Below, one piece after another: positions 17,089 to 26,611 of a stretch of DNA of 64,000 nucleotides. Numbering within the stretch: the stretch's first letter is position 1; each line of letters opens with the position of its first letter. Source of the stretch: Pseudomonas chlororaphis (lineage in GTDB: Bacteria > Pseudomonadota > Gammaproteobacteria > Pseudomonadales > Pseudomonadaceae); contig NZ_MSCT01000023.1 of assembly GCF_001921865.1 (NCBI RefSeq), positions 1 through 64,000 on the forward strand, read 5' to 3'. The notes beneath the pieces were generated by a model that saw nothing but the letters and a program-made list of their open reading frames with translations, made no database searches and was not told the origin of the DNA. Position numbers and translations under genes: made by a program.

Positions 17089-17955
17089 TCATGGGGATGT
17101 GAGCGAAGGCGGGCGGCGCAACAAACCGTGCACCGGACCGAACAGCACGGACAGCAAGTACAGGCCGCCCGCGACCAGGACGATGGCCGGGCCGCTGGGC
17201 AGCGAGTAGTGGAACGACAGCAGCAGGCCGAGCCACACCGCGAGGCAGCCGAACGCCGCGCTGATGGCGATCAGCGCCGGCAGGCGTCGGCTCCAGAAGC
17301 GCGAGGCGGCGGCCGGCAGCATCATCAGGCCGACCACCATCAAGGCACCGATGGCCTGGAAGCCGATCACCAGGTTCAGCACCACCAGGGTCAGGAACAG
17401 CCCGTGGGCGAAGGGACCGAGGCGGCTGACGCTGTTGAGAAACAACGGGTCGAGGGTGTCCAGCAGCAGCGCCTTGTAGATCAGCGTCATGGCCACCAGG
17501 CTGAAGCCGGCGACCCAGAGCATGCCGTCGAGGGTCGGTGCGTCCACCGCCAGGGCCGAGCCGAACAGCAGGTGCAGGAGGTCCAGGCGCTTGCCGGCCA
17601 GGCCGAGAATCAGCACACCGCTGGCCAGGGAAATCGGGTAGATGGCCGCCAGGCTGGCATCCTCGCGCAAGCCAGTGTGGCGGGTGATCCACGCGGCCAG
17701 GCCGGCCATGCCCAGGCCCGCGCCGAGGCCGCCGAAGGTCAAGGCCGGCAGGCTCAGGCCAGCGAACCAGAAGCCCAGGGCCGCGCCGGGGAGAATGCCG
17801 TGGGCCACTGCGTCGCCGATCAGGCTCATGCGCCGCAGGATCAGGAACACCCCCAGGGGCGCGGTGCTGCAGGCCAGCGCCAGGCCGCCGAGCAACGCCC
17901 GGCGCATGAACACGAACTCGTGGAAGGGTTGCCAGAGCTGGGCGGCGACGAGCAT
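17089..17955 (-). CDS. znuB: Zinc ABC transporter permease ZnuB
   Basis: A 288-residue ABC-3 family integral membrane protein with about eight hydrophobic segments. The family region RRMSLIGDAVAHGILPGAAL lies near 41-60. It forms the membrane channel for the ZnuA/ZnuC system encoded beside it. The ATG overlaps the end of znuC by one codon junction (ATGA), giving tight coupling. The order znuC-znuB-znuA, all inside a Zur-box operon with folE2 first, differs from the usual znuA divergent from zur-znuCB. This may therefore be a second zinc importer of the strain. Confidence 0.9.
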   Translation of the reverse strand: MLVAAQLWQPFHEFVFMRRALLGGLALACSTAPLGVFLILRRMSLIGDAVAHGILPGAALGFWFAGLSLPALTFGGLGAGLGMAGLAAWITRHTGLREDASLAAIYPISLASGVLILGLAGKRLDLLHLLFGSALAVDAPTLDGMLWVAGFSLVAMTLIYKALLLDTLDPLFLNSVSRLGPFAHGLFLTLVVLNLVIGFQAIGALMVVGLMMLPAAASRFWSRRLPALIAISAAFGCLAVWLGLLLSFHYSLPSGPAIVLVAGGLYLLSVLFGPVHGLLRRPPSLTSP

Positions 17956-18623
17956 CAGGCCACCTGCATCCGCGGCGGCGCAATGATCAGCTCATGGCTG
18001 GCGCCGAACAGGCAACCGGCGGGTTTGAGCAGCAGCGTCTGCGGCATGTGCTGGCGCACGGCGGCGAGGTCATGGCAGACCACGACCTGCGTGCGACCCT
18101 GCTGGTGCCAGGCGTGGATGTGTTGCCACAACAGGGCCTGGCCCGGTTCGTCGAGGGCCGCGTGGGGCTCGTCGAGCAGTAGCAGCGGTGCGTCGGCGAG
18201 GCTCAGGCGGGCGAGCAGGGCGCGCTGCAATTCGCCACCGGACAAGGCCATCAGCGGGCGCTGCTCCAGGCCGCTCAGGCACCAGTCTTCGAGCGCCTGC
18301 TGCAAACGTTCGGCGCGTTGCCGCGAGCTGTGCTGGCGTCCCCAGAAACCGGCGGCCACCAATTCTTGCAGGGTGATGGGGAACTGCCGGTCGAGGTATT
18401 GCTGCTGCGGCAGAAAGGACAAGCCGCCACGGCGAGGCACTTGCAACTCGACCTTCCCGGCCAAGGGCTTTTGCAGGCCGGCGATGACTTTGAGCAAGCT
18501 GCTTTTGCCCGAGCCGTTGGCGCCGACGATGGCGGTCAGGCTGCCGGCGGGCAACTGCAGGTCGAGCGCCGGCGTCAGCGGCTGGCCGGGCGCGCCCCAA
18601 CGCAGCGCTCGCAGGCCGATCAT
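17955..18623 (-). CDS. znuC: Zinc ABC transporter ATP-binding protein ZnuC
   Basis: A 222-residue ABC ATPase with Walker A GANGSGKSS at 34-42, Q-loop region LPQQQY, signature LSGGELQRA, Walker B LLLLDEPH and the switch His in VVCHD. It powers metal uptake through ZnuB. It is a little shorter than E. coli ZnuC (251). Its ATG overlaps the folE2 stop by four bases. There is no Cys/His-rich C-terminal extension. Confidence 0.9.
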   Translation of the reverse strand: MIGLRALRWGAPGQPLTPALDLQLPAGSLTAIVGANGSGKSSLLKVIAGLQKPLAGKVELQVPRRGGLSFLPQQQYLDRQFPITLQELVAAGFWGRQHSSRQRAERLQQALEDWCLSGLEQRPLMALSGGELQRALLARLSLADAPLLLLDEPHAALDEPGQALLWQHIHAWHQQGRTQVVVCHDLAAVRQHMPQTLLLKPAGCLFGASHELIIAPPRMQVA

Positions 18624-19516
18624 GCGGTCTCCCAGTTCCAGCGGCTTTCGGCCACGGCGTCGTGGGCGTGCAGGCTTTCGGCATGCACCACGCGCAGCTG
18701 GAAGGCGTGAATGCCTGGGGTGCGTTGCAACGCCAGGTTCAGGCGACGCGCAGCGTCTTCGCAGAACATCAGGTTCTGTCCGTTGGCCAGGGCGAAGGCT
18801 TGTTCGTCGGCGCGTTTCACCGCGGTTTGCACGGCGGTGCCGAGGGCGGCTTCGGTGTCGTTGATCGCGGCGATCAGCGGCAGCTCGTCGAGGAAATCAT
18901 CCAGGCGCAGCTGTAGATGCGCGCTGCTGCGCTGGCTGTGGGGCGTGGCGACTATGCCTTTAGGCGAACCGAGCCACGCCAGCACATCTTCGTGTTGCAG
19001 CGGCCGGTTGGCGAAATCGTCGATGAATTGTTGCTGGATCAGCTGCCTGGATAGCGCCGCCGAGCAGGGGCAAGTCGAGGAATAAGGCACCTCGATTTTT
19101 AGTTCCACGTGGAACATTGCGTTTTTCAGGCGTGCCTCGATGCTCACCGGATAGTTTTTCCAGCCGGCCAACGGGCTGATCAATGCCGGGCGTTTCAACA
19201 ACAGATCGGCATGAATCCGCAGGTAGGCGCTGCTGGCCAGGCCGTCGTGGCTGTCGAGAAAGCGTTGCAACAAACGCCGCATCAGGGCCGGGGTGAGGTT
19301 TTCCCGTTCGAGCATTTCCAATGCCAGGTACAGGCGCGACATATGAATGCCACGGGCTTCGCCGTCGTCGAGGCTGACGCCGGCATCCGCTGTCGCGCCA
19401 ATCCGCTGGCCGTCAAACAACACAGGTAAGGCAATGCCGCACATGCCTACCCACTCGAGGGGCAGGGCCTGGCGTGCGGCCTGCGCGGCGATATCCGGCA
19501 GAGTCAGCGCATTCAT
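18620..19516 (-). CDS. folE2: GTP cyclohydrolase IB (FolE2), zinc-independent
   Basis: A 298-residue FolE2 that makes dihydroneopterin triphosphate from GTP, the first step of folate synthesis. It replaces the zinc-dependent FolE when zinc is short. The family motif STCPCS places the metal ligand at Cys149 or Cys151. I chose the ATG at 19516 (MNALTLPDIA) because homologs begin there and GGA precedes it; an ATG four codons upstream is possible. It is the first gene of the leftward zinc operon, about 30 bp from the Zur box. The gene body contains a second parS-like palindrome (19101-19116), encoding MFHVEL. Confidence 0.93.
   Translation of the reverse strand: MNALTLPDIAAQAARQALPLEWVGMCGIALPVLFDGQRIGATADAGVSLDDGEARGIHMSRLYLALEMLERENLTPALMRRLLQRFLDSHDGLASSAYLRIHADLLLKRPALISPLAGWKNYPVSIEARLKNAMFHVELKIEVPYSSTCPCSAALSRQLIQQQFIDDFANRPLQHEDVLAWLGSPKGIVATPHSQRSSAHLQLRLDDFLDELPLIAAINDTEAALGTAVQTAVKRADEQAFALANGQNLMFCEDAARRLNLALQRTPGIHAFQLRVVHAESLHAHDAVAESRWNWETA
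19101..19116. other. parS: Second parS-like palindrome
   Basis: AGTTCCACGTGGAACA shares the perfect 14-bp palindromic core GTTCCACGTGGAAC with the site at 3305-3320. It is inside folE2. Two such cores within 16 kb are very unlikely by chance. Confidence 0.75.
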
Positions 19517-19547
19517 GAGCAGGTCCATCGTGGGAAACAGTTCTACA

Positions 19548-19562
19548 TGTTATATTATAACA
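19548..19562. promoter_or_regulatory. Zur box between folE2 operon and amiC
   Basis: TGTTATATTATAACA is a perfect match to the gammaproteobacterial Zur operator core TGTTATANTATAACA. It contains -10-like TATTATAA. It sits 32 bp before folE2 (leftward) and 83 bp before amiC (rightward), so one Zur dimer pair could repress both directions. Confidence 0.92.
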
Positions 19563-19645
19563 ATGCAGCCGATGAAGCCTTTTCCAGAACGTTTTTTCAT
19601 CAAGCCTTATCGAGTACGGACGCTCCTCACTCTGCGGTGTAAGTC

Positions 19646-20869
19646 ATGCACAGACGTCAATTGCTCAACCTGTTGCTGGCCAGTGCGGCCCTGATTCTTC
19701 CGCTGGGGGCGTCCGCCACCCAGATTCGCAATGTGCGGCTGTGGAATTCGGCCGACAAGCTGCGCCTGGTGCTCGATCTGAGCGGACCGGTGCAGTACAA
19801 GACCTTTTCCCTGAGTGCGCCGCAGCGGTTGATCATCGACCTCAGCGGCGCGCAACTGAGCGGCGACTTCAGCCAGTTGGCGCTGAAGGACACGCCGATC
19901 CGTGCGATCCGCTCCGGGCACTTCGGCCGGGGCGACACGCGGATCGTCCTCGACCTGGCCGAGCCGTTGCGCCTCGACAGTTTTCTCCTGCCGCCCCAGG
20001 ACGGCCAGGGCCATCGCCTGGTGCTCGACTTGAGCCGTAGTGCCGCTAGCGCCCCGCAGCAGATCGCGGCGGCCAGCGCGCCCGCCTTGCAACGGGAAAC
20101 GCCGGCAGATCGGGCGCACCCCAAGCGCGACATCGTCGTCGTGGTCGACCCTGGGCACGGCGGCAAGGACCCGGGGGCGGTCGGTGCGCGGGGCGAGCGG
20201 GAGAAGGACGTGGTGCTGGCGATCTCCCAGCTGCTGGCCAAGCGGCTCAAGCGCGAAAAAGGCTTCACAGTGAGGTTGGTACGCAACGACGATTTCTTCG
20301 TGCCGCTACGTAAGCGGGTGGAGATCGCGCGCAAGCACAAGGCTGACATATTCATATCGGTACACGCTGACGCGGCGCCGCGCCTGACGGCGTCCGGGGC
20401 CTCCGTGTATGCCTTGTCCGAGGGCGGCGCGACCTCGGCCACTGCGCGCTTCATGGCCCAGCGCGAGAACGGCGCCGACCTGCTGGGCGCCACCAGCCTG
20501 CTCAACCTGAAAGACAAGGATCCGATGCTCGCCGGGGTGATTCTCGATATGTCGATGAACGCCACCATCGCCGCCAGCCTGCAATTGGGCAACACCGTCC
20601 TGGGCAGCCTGGAGAGAATCACCACCCTGCATCAGAGGCGTGTGGAGCAAGCCGGTTTCGCGGTGCTCAAGTCGCCCGACGTGCCCTCGATCCTGGTGGA
20701 GACCGGCTTCATTTCCAACATTCGCGACAGCCAGCGCCTGGTCACCGCGCGGCACCAGCAGGCAATTGCCGACGGGTTGTTCGCCGGCTTGCAGAGCTAC
20801 TTCCAGAAGAATCCGCCGGTGGACAGCTATATGGCCTGGGTGCAGGAGCAGAAGAAAGCGCAGGTGTAA
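19646..20869 (+). CDS. amiC: N-acetylmuramoyl-L-alanine amidase (AmiC type) of the zinc regulon
   Basis: A 407-residue periplasmic amidase that cuts the lactyl-amide bond of peptidoglycan during cell separation. It comprises a signal peptide (cleavage about SAT-QI, 25), an AMIN domain (about 28-130) that targets the septum, and an Amidase_3 domain (about 150-390). The domain shows zinc ligands in DPGHGGKDPGA, the following GERE, and SVHADA, plus the catalytic Glu in VETGF. Ligands are intact, so this copy still needs zinc. Its control by the divergent Zur box suggests that it backs up the housekeeping AmiB/C when zinc is limiting. The P. aeruginosa counterpart is in the same cluster. Confidence 0.92.
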   Translation: MHRRQLLNLLLASAALILPLGASATQIRNVRLWNSADKLRLVLDLSGPVQYKTFSLSAPQRLIIDLSGAQLSGDFSQLALKDTPIRAIRSGHFGRGDTRIVLDLAEPLRLDSFLLPPQDGQGHRLVLDLSRSAASAPQQIAAASAPALQRETPADRAHPKRDIVVVVDPGHGGKDPGAVGARGEREKDVVLAISQLLAKRLKREKGFTVRLVRNDDFFVPLRKRVEIARKHKADIFISVHADAAPRLTASGASVYALSEGGATSATARFMAQRENGADLLGATSLLNLKDKDPMLAGVILDMSMNATIAASLQLGNTVLGSLERITTLHQRRVEQAGFAVLKSPDVPSILVETGFISNIRDSQRLVTARHQQAIADGLFAGLQSYFQKNPPVDSYMAWVQEQKKAQV

Positions 20870-20880
20870 TGCGGCTCTTC

Positions 20881-20996
20881 CTGTAGGAGCAGCCGGTCGA
20901 CGTTCGATTGCTCGCGATAGCCGCGAAGCGGCGGTTTATGCCATCACCTTCACGTCATCGTTAACGATCTTTTCGCGAGCAAGTTCGCTCCTACAG
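20881..20996. repeat. REP pair after amiC
   Basis: A degenerate and an intact REP palindrome face each other (CTGTAGGAGC at the left, GCTCCTACAG at the right), with the internal GATAGCCGCGAAGCGGC hairpin common to this family. The left arm includes GGTCGACGTTCG, which recurs in the 5' end of the DUF1826 gene. Confidence 0.8.
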
Positions 20997-21027
20997 TTGC
21001 AGCCCGCGTCCATTCCCAGTGGGTGGA

Positions 21028-21408
21028 TCAGCAACCCGTGATCCGGTTGCAAGTGAACGCGCCGCCGCTGCCGCCGGAGCTGGAAAAACGGTTGCGAGTG
21101 GTCCAGCCGACGCGCTGGCTGTAGCCGACCCAGGCTTCGCCGTCGGAGGCCAGGCCGGTATAGAAGGTCAGCTGGCCGTAGCGGCTGTTGGTCTGGGCCC
21201 AATAGCGTTTGCCCACCACCTCGAAGCCGCGCAGGTACGTGGTGCTGCCTGCCGCCGCGACGCTGTAGGCGTTGCCTTGGGCATCCACGCAGGCCAGCAG
21301 ATTGGCGCTGCGGGTACAGGTGGCCAGGGCGCTTGGCACCTGGGCGGTAGCGGCCTGGGCGAGCAGCAGGGACAGGCTCAACAGCGTGTATTTCAGGGCG
21401 TTGCGCAT
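21028..21408 (-). CDS. Small exported Cys-containing protein of unknown function
   Basis: This 126-residue protein starts at the ATG at 21408 with a classic signal peptide (MRNALKYTLLSLSLLLAQA, cleavage about TAQ-VP). The mature part has four Cys (near the start, and two at the very end), suggesting disulfides, and is rich in Gly, Ser and aromatic residues. No enzymatic motif is seen. It is divergent from dksA2 across the Zur box at 21485-21499, about 75 bp upstream of its start, so it should be induced by zinc starvation. A hypothetical gene lies in the same place beside dksA2 in P. aeruginosa. An upstream in-frame ATG at 21462 would destroy the signal peptide logic. Confidence 0.72.
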   Translation of the reverse strand: MRNALKYTLLSLSLLLAQAATAQVPSALATCTRSANLLACVDAQGNAYSVAAAGSTTYLRGFEVVGKRYWAQTNSRYGQLTFYTGLASDGEAWVGYSQRVGWTTRNRFSSSGGSGGAFTCNRITGC

Positions 21409-21484
21409 GGGGTTTCTCGGCGAGGGACGCTCAAGCATCACGCCCTTCGTCGCGGGCGGCAAGAGAGGATTGGCTTATTTGTAT

Positions 21485-21499
21485 TGTTATACTATAACA
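21485..21499. promoter_or_regulatory. Zur box between the small exported protein gene and dksA2
   Basis: GTTATACTATAAC fits the Zur core GTTATANTATAAC exactly, flanked by T and A to give a 15-bp operator. It lies 28 bp before dksA2 and 77 bp before the divergent gene. Confidence 0.92.
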
Positions 21500-21527
21500 T
21501 AAAATAAAGCCTGATCCGTGACCCACC

Positions 21528-21947
21528 ATGACCCAGCACCCGATGACCGAAGCGCAACTGCTCGCCCAGCCTGCGGCGGACTATATGAACGACGCCCAGC
21601 AGGCCTATTTCCGCGAGCTGCTGCTGGCCCAGCGCGCCGAACTGCAAGAGCGCATCGACGGCGAGTTCGCGGTATTGCGCGAGCAGGAGCCCCACAGCGA
21701 CCTCGCCGACATCGGCAGCGCCGAGGAGCAGCGCCAGTGGCAACTGCGCCTGCTGGAGCGGGAAAAGAAGCTGCTGGACAAGATCGACGAAGCCCTCGAA
21801 CACCTGGCCCGCGGCGAATACGGCTGGTGCCGCGAAACCGGCGAGGCCATCGGCCTCAAGCGCCTGTTGCTGCGGCCCACCGCCACCCTGTGTATCGAAG
21901 CCAAAGAACGCCAAGAGCTGCGCGAACGCCATCAACGGGCGATCTGA
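21528..21947 (+). CDS. dksA2: DksA2, zinc-independent DksA paralog
   Basis: A 139-residue RNA polymerase secondary-channel factor that works with ppGpp. The coiled-coil tip acidic residues Asp58 and Asp61 (DLAD) are present. The C4 zinc finger of DksA is reduced: Cys101 and Cys122 remain while the partners are Thr104 and Ala125. This Cys-Thr-Cys-Ala pattern is the described hallmark of P. aeruginosa DksA2, which functions without zinc and replaces DksA in starvation. A second ATG five codons in (MTEAQLL) could be the true start. It lies 28 bp from a Zur box and 32 bp before the GTPase gene, forming an operon. Confidence 0.94.
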   Translation: MTQHPMTEAQLLAQPAADYMNDAQQAYFRELLLAQRAELQERIDGEFAVLREQEPHSDLADIGSAEEQRQWQLRLLEREKKLLDKIDEALEHLARGEYGWCRETGEAIGLKRLLLRPTATLCIEAKERQELRERHQRAI

Positions 21948-21979
21948 GCCAGCCACCCAGCCCCGATGAGGACCCACCC

Positions 21980-23187
<1,208 letters not shown>

Positions 23188-23188
<1 letters not shown>

Positions 23189-23898
23189 TGCCGTACCTAT
23201 CCTTGAGCCCGGTAAAGGCCGTCGGTCGACGTTCGCTCGCTCGCGCAGAAATCCTGAGGCCAATCCTGCAAAAACCGCCACGCCGCCACGCTTTCGGCCC
23301 GGCCCCCATCGTTCTGGCCGAGGTGCTGGACGACGGCGTCAACCTGGCCTTGTGGAAGCGTCGGTTGCCGGCGCATATCGCCGATTTCGGCGACTTGCTG
23401 CTGTCGCTGAACGAGCCGCTGGCCGAATCGCTGTCGCTGGAACTCGACGCTGAGGACGCGGAACCCGACCTGCGAGGCCTGGCGTCCGGTTTCAGTGATC
23501 TGCAGGGGTACGAAGGCTTTATCGCCGACGTCGCCTGGCTGGTCAGTGCCTTTGCCTGCCTGTTGGGCGCCAAGCGCGTCGGCCTGCGTTTGCGGGTGCT
23601 GGAGAAGGCCATGTGCCCGCGTTTTCATGTCGACCATGTGCCGGTGCGCCTGATCACCACCTATGCCGGCGTGGGCAGCCAATGGCTGCGCGAAGGCGCG
23701 ATGGATCGCCGGCGACTGGGCCAGGCCGAGGCCGAGCCGAGCGATGCCGCGGCGATCCAGCAGATCGCCAGCGGCGAGGTGGCCTTGTTCAAGGGTGAGA
23801 AGTGGCTGGGCAACGAAGGTTTCGGCCTGATCCATCGCTCGCCGCAGCCCGCTCCCGGCGAGCGCCGCCTGATCCTCACCCTGGACTGGCTGGCCTGA
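23188..23898 (+). CDS. DUF1826 protein of the zinc regulon
   Basis: A 236-residue protein of DUF1826. It has no known activity but is repeatedly found beside zinc-regulated COG0523 genes. The conserved part begins near residue 35 and contains CPRFHVDHVPVRLITTYAG, whose Cys and two His could bind metal, and a C-terminal FGLIHRSP. The ATG at 23188 overlaps the GTPase stop by one base, so it is the third gene of the dksA2 operon. The first 25 codons share a 12-base string with a nearby REP, so a later start is possible. Function as a zinc-handling or zinc-sparing factor is inferred from context only. Confidence 0.8.
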
Positions 23899-23902
23899 TC
23901 TT

Positions 23903-23973
23903 TTGTAGCCGCTGCCGCAGGCGATGCGCTCTTGAGGCCCAAGGAAGGCGTCGTGTGCGGTAGCGGCGACAGG
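23903..23973. repeat. Second-family REP-like element
   Basis: TTGTAGCCGCTGCCGCAGGC at the left and the imperfect GCGGTAGCGGCGACAGG at the right bracket TTGAGGCCC. The same outline recurs at 55172-55258, so this is a repeat family distinct from the GAGCGAGCTTGCTCG type. Confidence 0.7.
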
Positions 23974-24006
23974 AATTTCGTTGCCGCGGGTTAGCGCGTA
24001 GGATCA

Positions 24007-24996
24007 ATGACCTCCTTTCCGAGCGCTCCATCCATGCTGCAAAACATCCCCACCCACGTCATCGCCGGCCCCCTTGGCGCGGGCAAGACCAGCCTGCTCC
24101 AGCAACTGCTGGCCCAGCGCCCGGCCGATGAACGCTGGGCGGTGCTGATCAACGAGTTCGGCCAGATCGGCCTGGACGCGGCGTTGCTGAGCCGCGACGC
24201 GGACGGCATCGCCCTGGGCGAAGTGGCCGGCGGCTGCCTGTGCTGCGTCAACGGCGCGCCGTTCCAGGTGGGCCTGGGGCGCCTGCTGCGCAAGGCCCGG
24301 CCGGATCGCCTGTTTATCGAGCCTTCCGGGCTGGGGCATCCGGCGCAGTTGCTGCAACAACTGCGCGAGGCGCCCTGGCAAAACGTGCTGGCCGTACAAC
24401 CCTGTGTGCTGGTGCTCGATGCCCAGGCGCTGGCGGCCGGCAAGCCGCTGCCCCAGGCCCAGCAGCAAGCGCTGCCCAGCGCCGGGCTGTTGCTGCTGAA
24501 CAAGGACGAAGGGCTCGACGCGTCACTGCGTCAGGGCATTGTCGGGCGCCTGCCGGCTTGCCCGCTGTTCTGGACCACCCGCGGCAAGCTGCCGCTGGAG
24601 CGCCTGCCGGGCATCGATGTCCGCGCGGGGGCTGCGACCCAGGCCTTCGAGGTACCCAAGGGCTTGGCCCAGCTACCGGCGATCTGGACCGATCCGGCCC
24701 AGCCCATCTGCCTGAGCCAGGCCCAGGAAGGTGGCTGGAGCATCGGTTGGCGCTGGCATCCGAGCCGCGAATTCGACGTCGGCCGCGTGCAGCGGTGGTT
24801 GGCGAATCTCGACTGGCGTCGGGCCAAGCTGGTGATCCACGGCGCGCAGGGCTGGGTGTCGGGCAATGCCCTGGAGAATGCCGCGCCGCAGTGGCAACCC
24901 AGCGAATGGCGCCGCGATTCGCGTATCGAGCTGATCTTCAGCCAGCCGCAGGATATCGCCGGCCTGCAAGCATCCCTGGCCGCGTGCTGCCTTTAG
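24007..24996 (+). CDS. Second COG0523 GTPase (CobW/YjiA-like)
   Basis: A 329-residue G3E GTPase with Walker A GPLGAGKTS (21-29), metal motif CLCC (77-80), IEPSGLGHP as the switch region and LLNKDE as the guanine motif. It is shorter than the ZigA-type neighbour and close to YjiA in size. The paralog pair brackets DUF1826, as in the P. aeruginosa zinc cluster. There is no clear Zur box in the 108-bp gap, so it may be read through from dksA2 or constitutive. The start at 24007 has TAGGA seven bases before it; an ATG at 24034 is the alternative. Confidence 0.87.
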   Translation: MTSFPSAPSMLQNIPTHVIAGPLGAGKTSLLQQLLAQRPADERWAVLINEFGQIGLDAALLSRDADGIALGEVAGGCLCCVNGAPFQVGLGRLLRKARPDRLFIEPSGLGHPAQLLQQLREAPWQNVLAVQPCVLVLDAQALAAGKPLPQAQQQALPSAGLLLLNKDEGLDASLRQGIVGRLPACPLFWTTRGKLPLERLPGIDVRAGAATQAFEVPKGLAQLPAIWTDPAQPICLSQAQEGGWSIGWRWHPSREFDVGRVQRWLANLDWRRAKLVIHGAQGWVSGNALENAAPQWQPSEWRRDSRIELIFSQPQDIAGLQASLAACCL

Positions 24997-25022
24997 TCTG
25001 GCCTGATACACCGCATCGCCTG

Positions 25023-25125
25023 CATCGCGAGCTTGCTCGCGAAAAATCGTCAACGATGACGCGTTTTGCAGAAGAAATCGCCGCTTTGCGGCTGTCGCGA
25101 GCAATCGACCGGCTGCTCTTACAGG
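25023..25125. repeat. REP pair between GTPase and DUF3301 genes
   Basis: Two inverted REP copies; the left is CATCGCGAGCTTGCTCGCGA and the right is a degenerate arm with CGACCGGCTGCTCTTACAG. It overlaps the last codons of the leftward gene by a few bases. Confidence 0.8.
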
Positions 25126-25526
25126 GGATGCTGCTTGCTGCGCTCTTCGCGCCACTGGCTCAGCTCGATCACCTCGGCGCTGTGGGTCGGCACGGGAGGG
25201 GGCGTCGGGGTTTGCATCGGGTAGGGCGCCAGTTCGATCTGCGCGCTGTGGGCGCCGAACTGGGTGATGGTCCCCGAGTGGCGGCTTTCGCCGGTGACGG
25301 TGAACTCGAAGTTATAGACCCGGGCCAGGCGCCGACGGCCGCTGGCGTCCTTGACGAAGCCGATGCGTTTCAACGCCACGTTGCCGTCCAGCAGTTCGAT
25401 ATCGAGCCGTGCGCAGTGCTGCTTGACCCTCTCCAGCGCCCGCTCGCGCAGGCCGTGGTTGTGCCACAGCCAGGCGGCGCCGGTCGCCAGCAGCATCAGC
25501 ACGAAAATGTTTCCAAGGGTCAGCAT
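25119..25526 (-). CDS. DUF3301 single-pass membrane protein
   Basis: This 135-residue protein has one N-terminal hydrophobic segment (about 5-22), then a basic cytosolic domain with LERVKQHCARLDIELLDG, and a Pro-rich stretch (about 103-113) before the C terminus. The pattern fits DUF3301, a gammaproteobacterial family without assigned function. It diverges from pdxY, the same arrangement as in P. aeruginosa. The C-terminal codons run into a REP element, so the last residues may vary among strains. Confidence 0.78.
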   Translation of the reverse strand: MLTLGNIFVLMLLATGAAWLWHNHGLRERALERVKQHCARLDIELLDGNVALKRIGFVKDASGRRRLARVYNFEFTVTGESRHSGTITQFGAHSAQIELAPYPMQTPTPPPVPTHSAEVIELSQWREERSKQHPL

Positions 25527-25642
25527 GAGGTGAGCTCCAACGAAGTCGCATCAGCTTAACTGCGTCTTCGGTCTGTCGTACAGGTTGCGTTTAGTCGCAT
25601 ACTGCGCGGCTCGAATTTCAATCGTTTTACGGAATGACCCGA

Positions 25643-26515
25643 ATGAAACGCACACCGCATCTGCTCGCAATCCAGTCCCATGTGGTCTTCGGCCATGCCG
25701 GCAACAGCGCCGCGGTGTTTCCCATGCAGCGGGTCGGGGTGAACGTCTGGCCGCTCAATACCGTGCAGTTCTCCAACCACACGCAATACGGCCAGTGGGC
25801 GGGCGAAGTGTTGTCGCCGCAGCAGATCCCGGAACTGGTGGAAGGCATTGCCGCCATCGGCGAACTGGGCAACTGCGATGCGGTGCTCTCCGGTTACCTG
25901 GGCAGCGCGGCGCAGGGGCGGGCGATCCTCAGCGGCGTGGCGCGGATCAAGGCTACCAACCCCAAGGCCCTGTACCTGTGCGACCCGGTGATGGGGCATC
26001 CGGAAAAGGGCTGCATCGTGCCGCAGGAAGTCAGCGATTTCCTGCTGGAGGAGGCGGCGGCCGTGGCGGATTTCCTCTGCCCCAACCAACTCGAGCTGGA
26101 CAGCTTCGCCGGGCGCAAGCCGCAATCCCTGTTCGACTGCCTGGCCATGGCCCGGGCGTTGCTGGCCCGCGGCCCGAAGGCGGTGCTGGTCAAGCATCTG
26201 GATTACCCGGGCAAGCTGCCGGACGGCTTCGAAATGCTGCTGGTGACGGCCGAAGGCAGCTGGCATTTGCGGCGTCCGCTGCTGGCGTTTCCACGGCAGC
26301 CGGTGGGCGTCGGCGACCTGACTTCGGGTCTGTTCCTGGCCCGGCTGCTGTTGGGCGACAGCCTGGTGGCGGCGTTCGAGTTCACCGCGGCGGCGGTGCA
26401 TGAAGTGCTGCTGGAAACCCAGGCCTGCGCCAGCTACGAGCTGCAACTGGTCCGGGCCCAGGACCGGATCGCCCATCCGCGGGTGCGCTTCGAGGCGGTG
26501 CCGATCAGCTTGTGA
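25643..26515 (+). CDS. pdxY: Pyridoxal kinase PdxY
   Basis: A 290-residue ribokinase-fold kinase that phosphorylates pyridoxal in the vitamin B6 salvage pathway. HLLAIQSHVVFGHAGNSAA at the N terminus and WPLNTVQFSNHTQYG are PdxY hallmarks. YLCDPVMGHPEKG and PVGVGDLTSGLF carry the ATP site and catalytic Asp. I chose the second ATG (25643), giving a start like E. coli PdxY and preceded by GGA; an ATG three codons upstream is open. The gene is monocistronic and not part of the zinc regulon. Confidence 0.92.
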   Translation: MKRTPHLLAIQSHVVFGHAGNSAAVFPMQRVGVNVWPLNTVQFSNHTQYGQWAGEVLSPQQIPELVEGIAAIGELGNCDAVLSGYLGSAAQGRAILSGVARIKATNPKALYLCDPVMGHPEKGCIVPQEVSDFLLEEAAAVADFLCPNQLELDSFAGRKPQSLFDCLAMARALLARGPKAVLVKHLDYPGKLPDGFEMLLVTAEGSWHLRRPLLAFPRQPVGVGDLTSGLFLARLLLGDSLVAAFEFTAAAVHEVLLETQACASYELQLVRAQDRIAHPRVRFEAVPISL

Positions 26516-26532
26516 TGGCCGCTGAGGCGGCC

Positions 26533-26599
26533 CTATCGCGAGCACGCTCGCTCCTACAGGTTTGCACCCGCCGTGTAGGAACGAGCGTGCTCGCGATGG
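26533..26599. repeat. REP pair between converging pdxY and thioesterase genes
   Basis: ATCGCGAGCACGCTCGCTCCTACAG and its inverted mate GTAGGAACGAGCGTGCTCGCGAT face each other across 17 bases. Both copies carry the same CACGCTCG variation, a sign of gene conversion or co-duplication. Confidence 0.85.
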
Positions 26600-26611
26600 G
26601 CGTGCGGACGA

